Shown here: one piece after another, positions 49,377 to 59,738 of the stretch
Numbering within the stretch: position 1 is the stretch's first letter
Layout of the letters: each line of letters starts with the position of its first letter
Assembly (NCBI GenBank): GCA_013368325.1
Contig: JAACJK010000113.1
Coordinates: 682,001 to 746,000 of the forward strand
Direction of reading: 5' to 3'
DNA: 64,000 nt
Source: Ephemerocybe angulata
Lineage: Eukaryota > Basidiomycota > Agaricomycetes > Agaricales > Psathyrellaceae
Program-made: the position numbers and the translations under genes
The notes under the pieces: model-generated
What the model saw: only the letters and a program-made list of their open reading frames with translations
Database searches by the model: none
Told to the model about the DNA's origin: nothing

Positions 49377-52300
49377 ATGTCCCTCAGCGGAGGTTCCAGC
49401 GGACGGAAGCGTTCCCGTCCTCCGACAGAAGTCGAACCCGAAGACCCCTCCGCAGACAACCAGGCAAAGCGCAGAAAGAACACTGATAGATTGCGTGACC
49501 ACCTCCCAGAAGTTGAGGAGGTTGCAAGTTTCTACGAGAGCAAGGATCTAGATGAAATCCGCAAGTCTATTCTCAAAAGAGCAAAGAAGAGAAACAGTTG
49601 GTATCTCTCAAATCTGTCTTACTCTCGCGGCAATACTTACCTCTGGATTTCTTAGCGATTGGGCTCCTTCCTAGGCAGACTGGTAAGTTAGCTATCTCCC
49701 GAGAGCGGATGCTCTAAATGCACACACCGACCCATCGTAGCCGTCGAAACAATATACTACGACTTCCTGAAATGGTCTATCAAGCATTCAAAGTCACCCG
49801 AATCTTCGCTCGAAGAGGAGAAGCGTGCCGTCTTCATTGTTGAGTGCGTAATGCACATATCACGACATTGGTGCCTATCTCACCCTCCGTAGGAAAGAGG
49901 CGTCGATTGAAGCTCATGCCCAGTACATACGCAGCAAGCTCCCAGGCGTGACCTGCTCTACGGACAGCCTTGGTAAGCTCAGGAAGGACGCTCGCCAGCC
50001 CGATGTCCTGGTCACGACATCACAGGTATCTGGCTATAGTATACGTGGTCTGTCGAGGCATTGCTGACTGCTTCATCGCTAGCTCTTTTTGAAGGCTTTG
50101 TCACAGAGCATTCACCGGATGGAACAGTTCCACGCCATAATCCTAGAGGATGTACAACCCATTCGAAACCAAGGATGCAACTCGTATCTACCAATCGTGC
50201 AAGTCATAACCGACTTCTACCTGACCACTCTGGAATCACTTCGGCCTCGAATATTCGCTATCGCTATGTCTTCCACTTTATCTTCGGAAGAATTCGACTC
50301 CAGGCTACTCCGCTTGGAATTGACCTTGAACTGCATCACCTATGGTGTTTCGAAGGAACGAAGGGAGGAGATAACCAGCCTTCCTGACCGTCCCAACGAA
50401 AGTGTCGTCCTCTACGATGCCGACCCAGATCCAAAGCCTTTAAAAACGGTCTTATATAAGAAGCTCCTAGGGATAGATCCAGAAATGAAGATCGAACGGA
50501 AGTTCTTTCAAGCCGCCGACGTAGCCGCCTCTAAACTTGGGTCTTGTGCCTCAGATCTCGTTTGGAAACTAGCTTTGAAGGAGATCGAGGCTGAAATCCC
50601 AACCTGGCACGAAGATGACGACTCCGACCCTTCGCAAGGTATTCGAATCAGGATACGAGATGTAATACGGAACTGGACGTTCTCTATGCCCAACTTGAAC
50701 CCATCTGCACATGGGTTCAACGTGAATCGAAAATTCCTTCGTCTTGTCCAGATACTTGAATCGTGCGAAGGGTACGGCAACTCGTTCTCCGGAATCATCT
50801 TTGGTGAGAAGGCTTGTTGATATAAAACAAGGCGATTCACTAATTGTAGCAGTTCAGCATCGTTCCGTTGCCTACGTCTTAACAGAAATGTTGCGGATGC
50901 TCAACGACAAGCTGCCTTTCGTTCGGCCCTTCGCAGCATCAGATAACTTGGATTTTCGGGCACAGGTATGTCATCGAGTCTACTTCTTTGCCTCTGTTCG
51001 TTGTTGATGTTCCTTTCAGCAAAATTTATTTTCCAATTTTGCGAATGAACGTTATAATGTCATGGTGGCCACCAAGTCTATCGACGACCTTGGGTTACCA
51101 CAAGCGTCAGTCGTAATACGGCGAGTATTCAGACACGTCCATGGAACCAACCATACTAAATTGCAATGCAGGTACGACCTATTCGACGGGCAGATCTCGC
51201 ATGCTTATGCCCGCGCATGTACACGCGGAAAGGAGAGCCAGTTAATACATCTCGTCCAGCGCAACAATGATCAAGAAAGGCAATTGTTGAGCCGCTCGTC
51301 GACGAACGCTGTCGATGTCGTGCAGTGGATGGACACATTTAAGCGAACGCCTCGGATTGGACTTCCTCCTCCGAAGGTCGTTGGGACGTCCATTGTGTAC
51401 CTCGAAGGCGAGGGGGAGGAGTCTGTGGATGGGACGTATCTCCTTCATCCAACAACAGGCGGCCGAATATACCCCCAAGACGCCACAGCAGTTCTGATTT
51501 ATGCTGCTTCTCGAATCCAATCCGACAAACTCATTGAAGGGAACAGGCCTCTGTTCGACTTTCAGCTAATTCCTGGAAGCAAGACTCAAGATCCTACCTT
51601 TGTCTGTTCAATCCACCTCCCTGGAACAAAACTGGACGGTCTAGCTGGGCCACCGTCTCCAAGCCAGTATCATGCAAGGAGAGCTGCTTCTTTTGCGGCG
51701 TGCAAGCACCTACTCGACATCGGACTACTGGATTGTGTTGCTGTCCCGTTACCTCAGTCTCTGGCGCTTCAATCGTGCGGATTGGAGCAACTGCAAGGAC
51801 CGAAGTCCGCCGGTACTCGGCGATACCTGCGCAAAGAGCCATTCTTTTGGTCCTCTGGAAACAAGGGACCTGTGCGCACTTTATACCCCACCGTTCTCAC
51901 GGTTAGGTCAAATAGTACAGATGGACACTACGGCCCCTTGGTATTGCTAACCCGCCGCCCTCTACCCCCATTCCCAGTGTTCAATCTATTCCTGTCTTCT
52001 TCGGTCCTCTCTGTCACGCCTCTCCCTGGGGTGCCCTTCTCCGTGGACGACAAGGCAAAGATCGGCACACTACATGGGTTCACGATACGGGCGCTGAGAT
52101 CACTCCTGAACAAACCGGTATCCTGTGAGCTCATGGATATGACATTCTTCCTTGCGGCTCCTACGCGTGACTGGGTCCAAGAACGAGAAGGGGGGACTGG
52201 TCTCATCGAGGTGGAACAAGCGCTTAACTGGGAGGTTATGAGGTTGGCTGAAGCTAATTGGGCGGTCCCAATCAGGAAGGGTAGTATCGAAGTTTTGGAG

Positions 52301-54925
52301 GAGGATATGGTCGACGCTATGATTCAAGATCGGTGGCTGGAGTTTACCCGGCGGTACCACGTCGTTAAAGTGCGGACGGACATGACGCCTCTCAGCAAGC
52401 CAACGCCCACAGAGGTAGATTCAGACTTCCCAGCGGCGTTTGCATACTTACACACCATTTAAATTCTCGCAGCGTGAGGCGGAGCATGATTCGTATCTGG
52501 CATTTGTCCAGGCGAACCGCAAGGGGTTCGAAGGGCTGGAAGACAATGAACAACCCCTTCTGGAGGTGGATAAGGTTCTTGGTGCTGTAAACAATTTGAA
52601 CCCTCGGGTGAGGGAGTTTGTCGCGTCAAGCAAGGCTGTAGCCAGGTGTGAGTGGATCTTACTTCTCCGCTCTGCGTCAGCCTGTAACGTTGAACCTTAG
52701 ATCTCATTCCGGAACTATGTGCAAAATTCGTTATACCCTCAAGGTGGGTACACACGCCACTGCATTGCGACCGCATTCTGATTACAGTGAAGCTTGTTCC
52801 GGACGGTGGCTCTCCTCCCATCCATTCTGACCAAAATTGACGATATGCTCGTGGTGAAAGAGATGAATAACCACTTTTTTCACAACTCCATTCGAGAAGA
52901 GTTATTGTGTGAGGCAACAACCACCGTGTCCGCCGGAATGGACCAGGACTATGAACGTCTAGAGCTGTTAGGTCAGGACCATCTCTTCCTAATCCCACTC
53001 GATTCGCTGAAACACGATGCCACAGGGGATTCATTTCTCAAATACGTCTCGTCCATCTTCGTGTTTGTCGCGAATGCGACACAGAATGAAGGGTCTCTGC
53101 ACATCTCTAGACAGAAAGTTCTAAGCAACAATGCGTTGTTGCAGGCTTCTACTCGGGTCAACCTACCTCCCTGGGTTCGATCAACTCTGTTCAATGTCAA
53201 AGTTTGGATCCCAAGAAACTACGTCACACTAGCCTTGACACCAAAAGATAAACCCAAACCAGCCGATGGTAAAGGAGAGGAGGATGCTCCGCCCGCAAGG
53301 CCTCCACCTGCGACAATGGTCGCAAATAGGGATCCAGGGCATGTGGTGGCGATACAATCGCAAGTCGACGAGATGAAGGGCGATGAAGTGATGGCTGATG
53401 GTACACAGACCCAAGATCCATCTAAACCTGCCGACGGTACCAAAAGGAAAAGGAAGGGCAAGAAGGGCAAAAAAGCAGGCGACGAAGAGGGAGTTTACCA
53501 ATCTTTGGGAGACAAGGTCCGTGGCCCAAAGACAGGAGAAATCGCCGTATTGATGAAATGTCCAGACGATAGCAGATGTCGCTGAAGCAATAATCGGCGC
53601 TGCATACGTTTCTGGTGGAAGGGAATGTGGCTTAGGAGCTATGAAAGCTCTTACGGTTCCTATACCTGGAATCAATACCTGGTCCGACTTCGGGGCAAGA
53701 GTGGTCATCCCGTACCCTCACCGCGTAGCTCAATTGCGGGAGGGTTCACTTCCCGTCCTCGAAAACATTATTGGCCACAAGTTTCAGCAGCCGCACCTTC
53801 TCGCTCAAGCTATGGTAAGTGCCACCGGTCGCACTTGCGAGCATGTTCATTGAAAATAAGGGTCACTCTAGACCCACACTACTGCCCGTACGAGTGGGAT
53901 GACGTCCTATGAACGCCTTGAGTTCATTGGGGACGCTATTCTAGACTTCAGTGAGTGTGTCAACGATATTTTCGACGAAGAGAAGATCTTAACAGAAGTT
54001 GACGGAAGTGGTTATCCGCTATATCTATGATCGCGACCACGCGCTCTCCCCTGGTGGCTTGACTCTATTGAAGGTAAGGGAAAGTTCATTAATCTACATC
54101 CTCGTGGCTGAATGTGACTGGTACACAGAGTGCCATGGTGTCGAATAGCACACTCGCGGCGATATGTGTTTCATCTGGCCTGCGGGACCACCTACTTTTC
54201 GACTCACAACAGCTGGCACAGTCTATCGAAGAATATGTGACAGTAATCACCGAGAAAGCAGATGAAGAGAATCGAGCAGCGGAAGCGGAAAGACGACCGG
54301 CTGGCCAGTTTTGGCTTGGCGTTGAACCCCCAAAGGTAAGAGGCAGCCTTCCTTCACTCTGGCGGATCGAAGAATGAATGGTGCTAATGCAGTACAGGCC
54401 CTGTCCGATGTTATTGAATCTGTTATTGGGGCGGTGTACATCTCAGATAAGTTCTCGCCCGTAGGCGCCGAGGCGTTCTTCGACAACGTGCTCCGGCCTT
54501 TCTTCGATAAACACATTACCCTACAAACGCTGACGCACCACCCAACTAAAACCTTGTTCGAGCTGATTCAAGCACACGGATGCCAGCTCATGAAGATAAC
54601 GAAGGATCCGAAATGCGAAGGGGCTACTAGTACGTGTCATGGTACGTGCCACCTTACTGAACGCGATGCATCTCGATAACATGCCACGCGAACGACCGCA
54701 GTCAAACTCCACGAGGAGACTTTATCGAGTGCCACTGGACCCTCGCCACCCTTGGCGGCTCGCCAAGCATCCATTCGAGCTCTTGAAGCGATCAAGGAAG
54801 GCACAGTTGTTTTATCGAGGATCTGCGACTGCCGAGGCCGAGCGAAAGATAAAAACACCTGGATGGCGCAGGGTTTCAACCAAGCGCTTTCCTCCTTGAT
54901 CGAGGAACGCAGCGAGGCACAGTGA
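49377..54925 (+). CDS. DCL: Dicer-like ribonuclease with degenerate helicase domain
   Basis: Eighteen exons give about 1535 residues, all phases agreeing. The helicase region is recognisable but eroded. NTIGLLPRQTAVETIYYDFL sits where Dicers have the Walker A loop, with no GKT. ILEDVQP replaces DECH, and motif VI is absent. DUF283 follows (RRAASFAACKHLLDIGLLD), then the platform/PAZ-like region. RNase IIIa has ERLELLGDSFLKY and DVAEAIIGAAY; IIIb has ERLEFIGDAILDF and DVIESVIGAVY. Both acidic centres are therefore kept. A dsRBD-like end (LFELIQAHGCQLMKI...AARQASIRALEAIKEG) closes it. Intron 51121-51171 has a GC donor; it is a multiple of 3 with no stop, so retention would stay in frame. The acceptor at 54008 is needed for LDF-MVIRYIY. 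Confidence 0.93.
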
Positions 54926-55085
54926 TGCTCGGGAGACGGCGTTCAATGAGAACGGCGGGGAATTGGGAACTCTTGGGGATGGAAACTGGATTGATTGCAG
55001 GTGGCCCGAATGCCGTGCAACGGCCGACTCTAAGTGTAGTGACTCTATGCATGTATTGTCCAAGTATGTCGACTCTCTTAAAAGC

Positions 55086-55445
55086 TTAAGCAGCACCGGC
55101 GCTCTTCTTCCTATAAAGTCAGAATGGTATTAATATTATTCAGTCCTGGATATTGATCGCTATGACGAATCACGCACAGCTGGTACACAGATGCGACGAA
55201 GGGGATGGCGAACCCAACGGCGAGGAAGACGCCGACCTTGGTGCCGAATGCGACCTTCTTGTCTCCGGGCCAGGCGAAGGGAAGGTGCTATAGATGCGAA
55301 ATTTCAGCCCAGGTTCAGTTTGAATTGACAGAGGAACGGTTGGACGGACATGGTAGTCGTGACCGGCAGACCTGGCGACGGCAGAAGTGCGGAAGGTGCG
55401 GACACCTTGGCGGGCAGCGGAGCGAGCGAGAACAGTGAGGGCCAT
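55086..55445 (-). CDS. COX8: Cytochrome c oxidase subunit VIIc (yeast Cox8)
   Basis: Three exons (55445-55350, 55287-55178, 55110-55086) give 76 residues. A presequence (MALTVLARSAARQGVRTFRT) is followed by mature AGHDYHHLPFAWPGDKKVAF and a single membrane helix, VGVFLAVGFAIPFVASVYQL, ending KKSAGAA. This is the typical size and layout of the nuclear-encoded inner-membrane subunit. Exon 1 uses a GTCCGT donor. The 220 bp upstream end at the mobile-element terminus. Confidence 0.9.
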
Positions 55446-55667
55446 TGGAATCTGGGCTGAGGGTCGAGACGACGGTGGTTCTGTGGAGAAATATGCGGTC
55501 GGGGCGAATCGGGCAATGCCGCCAGCCCGGCTTGCCATCATTGTGCTCCGAGTCCGACGGACCGTGGGTACCGCCACCTCAGCCAGCATTCGACCTCTCT
55601 TAGGCTCGCGTCCATCCGTCACCTGAGCCGTCACACCTTTTGATGTCACTGCGTGACAGGTTACCGT

Positions 55668-55737
55668 CAGGTAACGGCTGGTACACTCGAAGCCGTTTTG
55701 GCCATGTCACAGCCTGTCACACCGGACTTAGAGAAAT
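55668..55737 (+). repeat. Left terminal inverted repeat of the two-gene element
   Basis: Begins CAGGTAACGGCTGGTACACT, continues CGAAGC..TTTTGG and ends CCGGACTTAGAGAAAT. The reverse complement of 62370-62440 shares TGGTACACTCGAAGC, TTTTGG and CCGGACTTAGAGAAAT at the same spacing. The middle is diverged (TGTCACAGCCTGTCACA against GTGACAGGGTTGTGACC). No clear target-site duplication was found. Confidence 0.75.
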
Positions 55738-55850
55738 CGCGACGCGCGCGGCAGGCTTTCGATAGGACATTCGTGCATTTAAGCACAACTAAGCTACGTA
55801 CACACGCGAAACTGTAAAAACTAATTGTAAATATCATATAGAATGTCTGT

Positions 55851-58800
55851 CTACTCTTCGTAAAGTGAACCCTCTGATTCTGACTCTCCTGTACCCTCCG
55901 AAGTGCTCGAATCCGAACCCGAATCCGTATCTTCCTCCAGTTCATCCATGTCAAGAGCGACATCCCGCATGCCCTCTAGACGTAAAGTATCCTCATCCCT
56001 CTTCCCTTCGATATCTTTCATTACCTCCTCCAGCTCGCTTTCCTCGGGACCGTCATCCAGTTGCTGTTCTTCGAAATCCTTCCGGATTTGTTCACGTTCG
56101 GCTTCAATCATATCTTCGGTCGTGTCGACGTGATCCTGCAGCTCAGGGATATCGCGAACAATTTCTGCGAGTGATGAGGCAATGTCCGGGTGAGCTGAGT
56201 TCGGTGATGATAGCGACGGCGGAGTGGTGGTGGGAGAGAGCGTGGGCGTAGCAGCAGATTCCAATCCTGGTGTCGCGACATCTGTGGGAACACCGGGCAA
56301 CATTACGGGAGCCATCTTCCGGCGCTGCTGGAGCCGTCGAAACGCGAGATTGTATTCGGTCAAGGGGGATTTCGCCGATTCCAGCTGGTTCTTCCCCACG
56401 TCGATGACATCTGGGACCGGGGGGTCATCTGAATCAGTGACACGCCCGTGCACGACTTGGTAGACCCGGTGCTCCTTCAAGCTGTCCATCAGACTGTGAA
56501 TATCCTCCAGGAGACGAGCTCGTGCATGCTTCGTCCCAACATCGGCACCCAGAGTATCGTGCATATGGTTTTGTAGGTGCCGGAGAGCTTCAACGGTTGG
56601 CATGATGGTAAAAAACCACTCCCAGGATGCGTTCGACCCACGGGCTTTGTATTTGACCTTGGGAAGTCAATCAGGAGAGTGCAATGATGTTATGAGAATG
56701 CCGACATACCTTTCCCAAGAGATTCATGTGTTCTTGTGCTAAGTCACACTCGACACCGCCCTCTGGTAGCCCTGAGGGGTTCAAGACGAGATTATTGAGG
56801 GCTATACGGCTGATGGTTATTTGTGAGTTATGGGCACTGGTAATTCTCTCAAAGATTAGACGTACCGTATGCCTGCTGGCCAAATGTGGGCAATGTGGTG
56901 AACGAAATGAAGCATCTCGTACGCATACTTCAGTCGACCTGTTCCGCGAAAGCTCAAGGCGAGAGTCTTCAGAACCAGAATGATACGACCGGGGTCATTG
57001 GACTTGACGGAGTCGGTGAGCTCCCTAGATATAAGCGCATCTCGAATAAACAAAATCCCGTTCTCGAACACCATGTCACCCTTGGTCGCTGTCTTCGTCT
57101 GCTCTCCTGTCTCTGGGTCAGTCATGGACACATGCCGATCCCACCGCAGCTGTTCGACAACTTCGCTCCGACCGTAATAGGAGTATATGTCCTGCGAATG
57201 CCGAACAAGGTCATCCCAAGTCCCGAATTTCTCCAAGTATTCTTCGAGGGACTCAGAACCCGACACAAGGAGAAGGCAGTGGAGAATACGTGCGTATAGT
57301 GACACAAATACGAGATCCCTGCAAACGCGAAACGGTGGAAGCGATGTGAGGGTGATAGGGAGACGGTCGAGGCGAGTGTTGTGGAACGAAAGCGATCCGG
57401 GATTCGAAGTGCCAGCGTTTGGTTTCCCCCAATGAGTCAGCAAGAGCCCGTGGATGTCGGCGATTTTTGTATGGAAAAGTCCGAGTATATGGACGGCCCA
57501 GAAGTATCCCTCCTGGCCTTCTTCGTGTCCTGCACGTAAGATTTCGATGGCACGTTGTCGCGCAATCGAGAGTTGGTCACCAGCAAGAAACTGGACAACG
57601 GGAGGATTGTCGTTCAGGCGGAGCTCGTCCCGGATTGCTTCGACCACCTCGATATTTCCCGTTGTGGACGACTCGTCGATATGCCATGCGGGCAGTGGGT
57701 AAAGCTTTGTTTTGCTCGGCTTGAGCTTCAGCTCCGACTGCGGCTGGAAATCTTTCATGTCCCCCTTGAATCGCTCGAACCCTTCCCCACCATATTCCAC
57801 GATAATGCGTAAGACGGTTGCCACAAGGTATTTCTGAAAATCCTCCTCCTCCTTTCCACTAAGAAGGATGTCGTCCAGACTAAGCTCTGGTGCCTTCAGA
57901 AAAGCGTCCTGCATGGCTTTGATATCCAGGTCCTCAACGGTAGCTGGTCCATTTAGTGTGAAGAGAGTGGCGCAGGTGCCGTTCTCCTGCGTGTCTGGAG
58001 ATATATAGGTCAGTAGTAAATCTCATCATAGAGTTCCATTACGCACCATGCCGCCCAAGAATCTGCTCTGCGCTTGAAAAGTTCACATTGATGTTATCGT
58101 ATACCACACCATATAGACCCGTTGCTGCGATATCCCGAGCCTCTTTGCGATTGGAGTCCGAGAGCTGAAGGAGAGTGCCCAGTCGTTGACCCTCCTCAGG
58201 GGCGTTGATGTCGCGGTGGATGTTAGCCGGTGGGGTAATAGGGGCATCAGCGACAGGCGCCTCTACGCCAGGTGTCGGGGTGCTCGGTGCTGCCAGCACT
58301 TTCTTTCGTTTGCGGAAGCGGCGCAGGCGTGTTGATACTAATGAGCTATAGCTCTCGCAAAGCCCTAGCTTTGAAAGAACATTTATCAATTGGCGTAAGG
58401 CGCCCGAGGCATACAGGTAAAGACCCATGATGCGCTTGATGAGGTTGTTCGCTCGGCTGTACTCGCCCAAGCACATCAGTGCGACAATTGTTATAACCTA
58501 TTGAGAAGCAGCATTAGTGCTGGCCAAACTCAGATTACAGAATACACTTACGATACCAGTCTTTCGGCGACGTTCAGCACTGTGTGATGCCGCGTAACGA
58601 GATGTGGTGAATGCCGTGATAATGGCCATGGCTGTGGGCGCTAATTCAGACCTGAGCGCCTCGGTGTAGCCCTGCAGGTCGAACGACGTGACGAGATCAT
58701 TGTTGATGACCCGCTGGGCTGTTTGGAGTAGCTTCTTCCGAGTTATACGCTTCGCTTCGCGGGCAGCCAAAGAACCCACGAATGCCGTTGCCCACTTTCG

Positions 58801-59586
58801 AATCTTCCCCCTCGCTACCTTACTCTTCTGCGTAGACCACCATCCGAGAATTTGTTCAATGGCACCAGGCGGTTGGAATAAACCGTACCAGCGCTTCTTT
58901 CCATCCGTCTTCGCCGGGTCGGACACGTACTTGAGAAGGTCGGCCAGACTGACATCCTCTTCCTCCATCTCAGCAAGAATCGACGCGCACTTGCGATCCA
59001 CCTCCGCACTGTCAGCCTCTTCCCGTTCCTCTCGAATCTGTGCCAGTGTTTGCCCCCGCTTCTTAAGACCCTTCTCTCGGCGGCGAGCTGCCTTCTGCTC
59101 CTTGCTACCTTTGCGGATGGGGCTGCTAATCTTGTTGTCGCCAAACTGCTCTCGCATGAGATCCTCGATAGACTGCTCAGCCGCCGGTGCTGATGCGAAT
59201 ATGCCAGATGACGCTGGACGAGGTAAGGCTTCTTCCGTTCCCGTGTCGTTGTGATGGTGGGCATTAGGTGCGTTCGGCGTGTTAGGTGGTTTCGGGGCGA
59301 GGGGAACAGCTGCTTGCAGTGGGCTGGACGGGGGGCTCGAAAGATCACCTGCGAGGCTCGAAGGTGGGAGGGATGAATGTCGAGCCTCAGCGAGTGCATC
59401 TTCATCGTCTTCATCTCTGTCTTCGTCTTCGTCTTCGTCAGTCCATTCTTCATCTTCGTCCCCTTCCTCGGCATCAGGCCATTCTTCGTCTTCGTCCTCT
59501 TCCTCGTCAGTCCATTCTTCGTCTTCGTCGCCGATGTTAAGCGTGATAATCTCCAAGTCATTGCTGTCAACAGACGTGGAAGGCAT
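55851..59586 (-). CDS. DUF6589 protein, full length
   Basis: Five or six exons. The N-terminus is extremely acidic, with repeated DEEW(T/P)D units. Next come a basic helix (SKEQKAARRREKGLKKRG) and the start of the conserved region (TAFTTSRYAASHSAERRRKT, VITIVALMCLGEYSRANNLI, LYLYASGALRQLINVLSKLG). The core continues with GLYGVVYDNINV, HIDESSTTGNIEVVEAI, VVQFLAGDQLSIARQRAI, FWAVHILGLFHTKIADIHG, HWGKPNAGTSNPGSLSFHNT and CRDLVFVSLYARILHCLLLV. The C-terminus is Glu/Asp-rich. DUF6589 proteins are multi-copy in agaricomycetes; I know of no assigned function. The GDQ, HTK-x-x-DIHG and Glu-rich pattern could be an RNase H-like nuclease core, which is inference. No frame defects were seen. Confidence 0.85.
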
Positions 59587-59738
59587 GGCAAAGGTATGTG
59601 GTATTGGAAAGGTGGGTTTGGCGAACTAGATTTATAGTGACGGAATATGTTTCGGGCGGTTTAAATTATGATCGGCTTTCTTCGATCGCTGTTTGCAAAA
59701 TTGAGCCGGTCCTCTCTCTCCTCGAGTATCGACAGCCC
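59587..59738. promoter_or_regulatory. Divergent promoter of the DUF6589 and RecQ genes
   Basis: Only 152 bp separate the two ATGs (59586 on minus, 59739 on plus). The pair is probably co-expressed. No clear TATA box; a TTATAGTG-like AT stretch lies near 59632-59639. Confidence 0.5.

Noticed and set aside
59396..59540. Repetitive GAC/GAA run as a microsatellite feature
   Set aside because: The repeated units lie within the acidic DEEW-rich coding exon of the DUF6589 gene and are explained by it.
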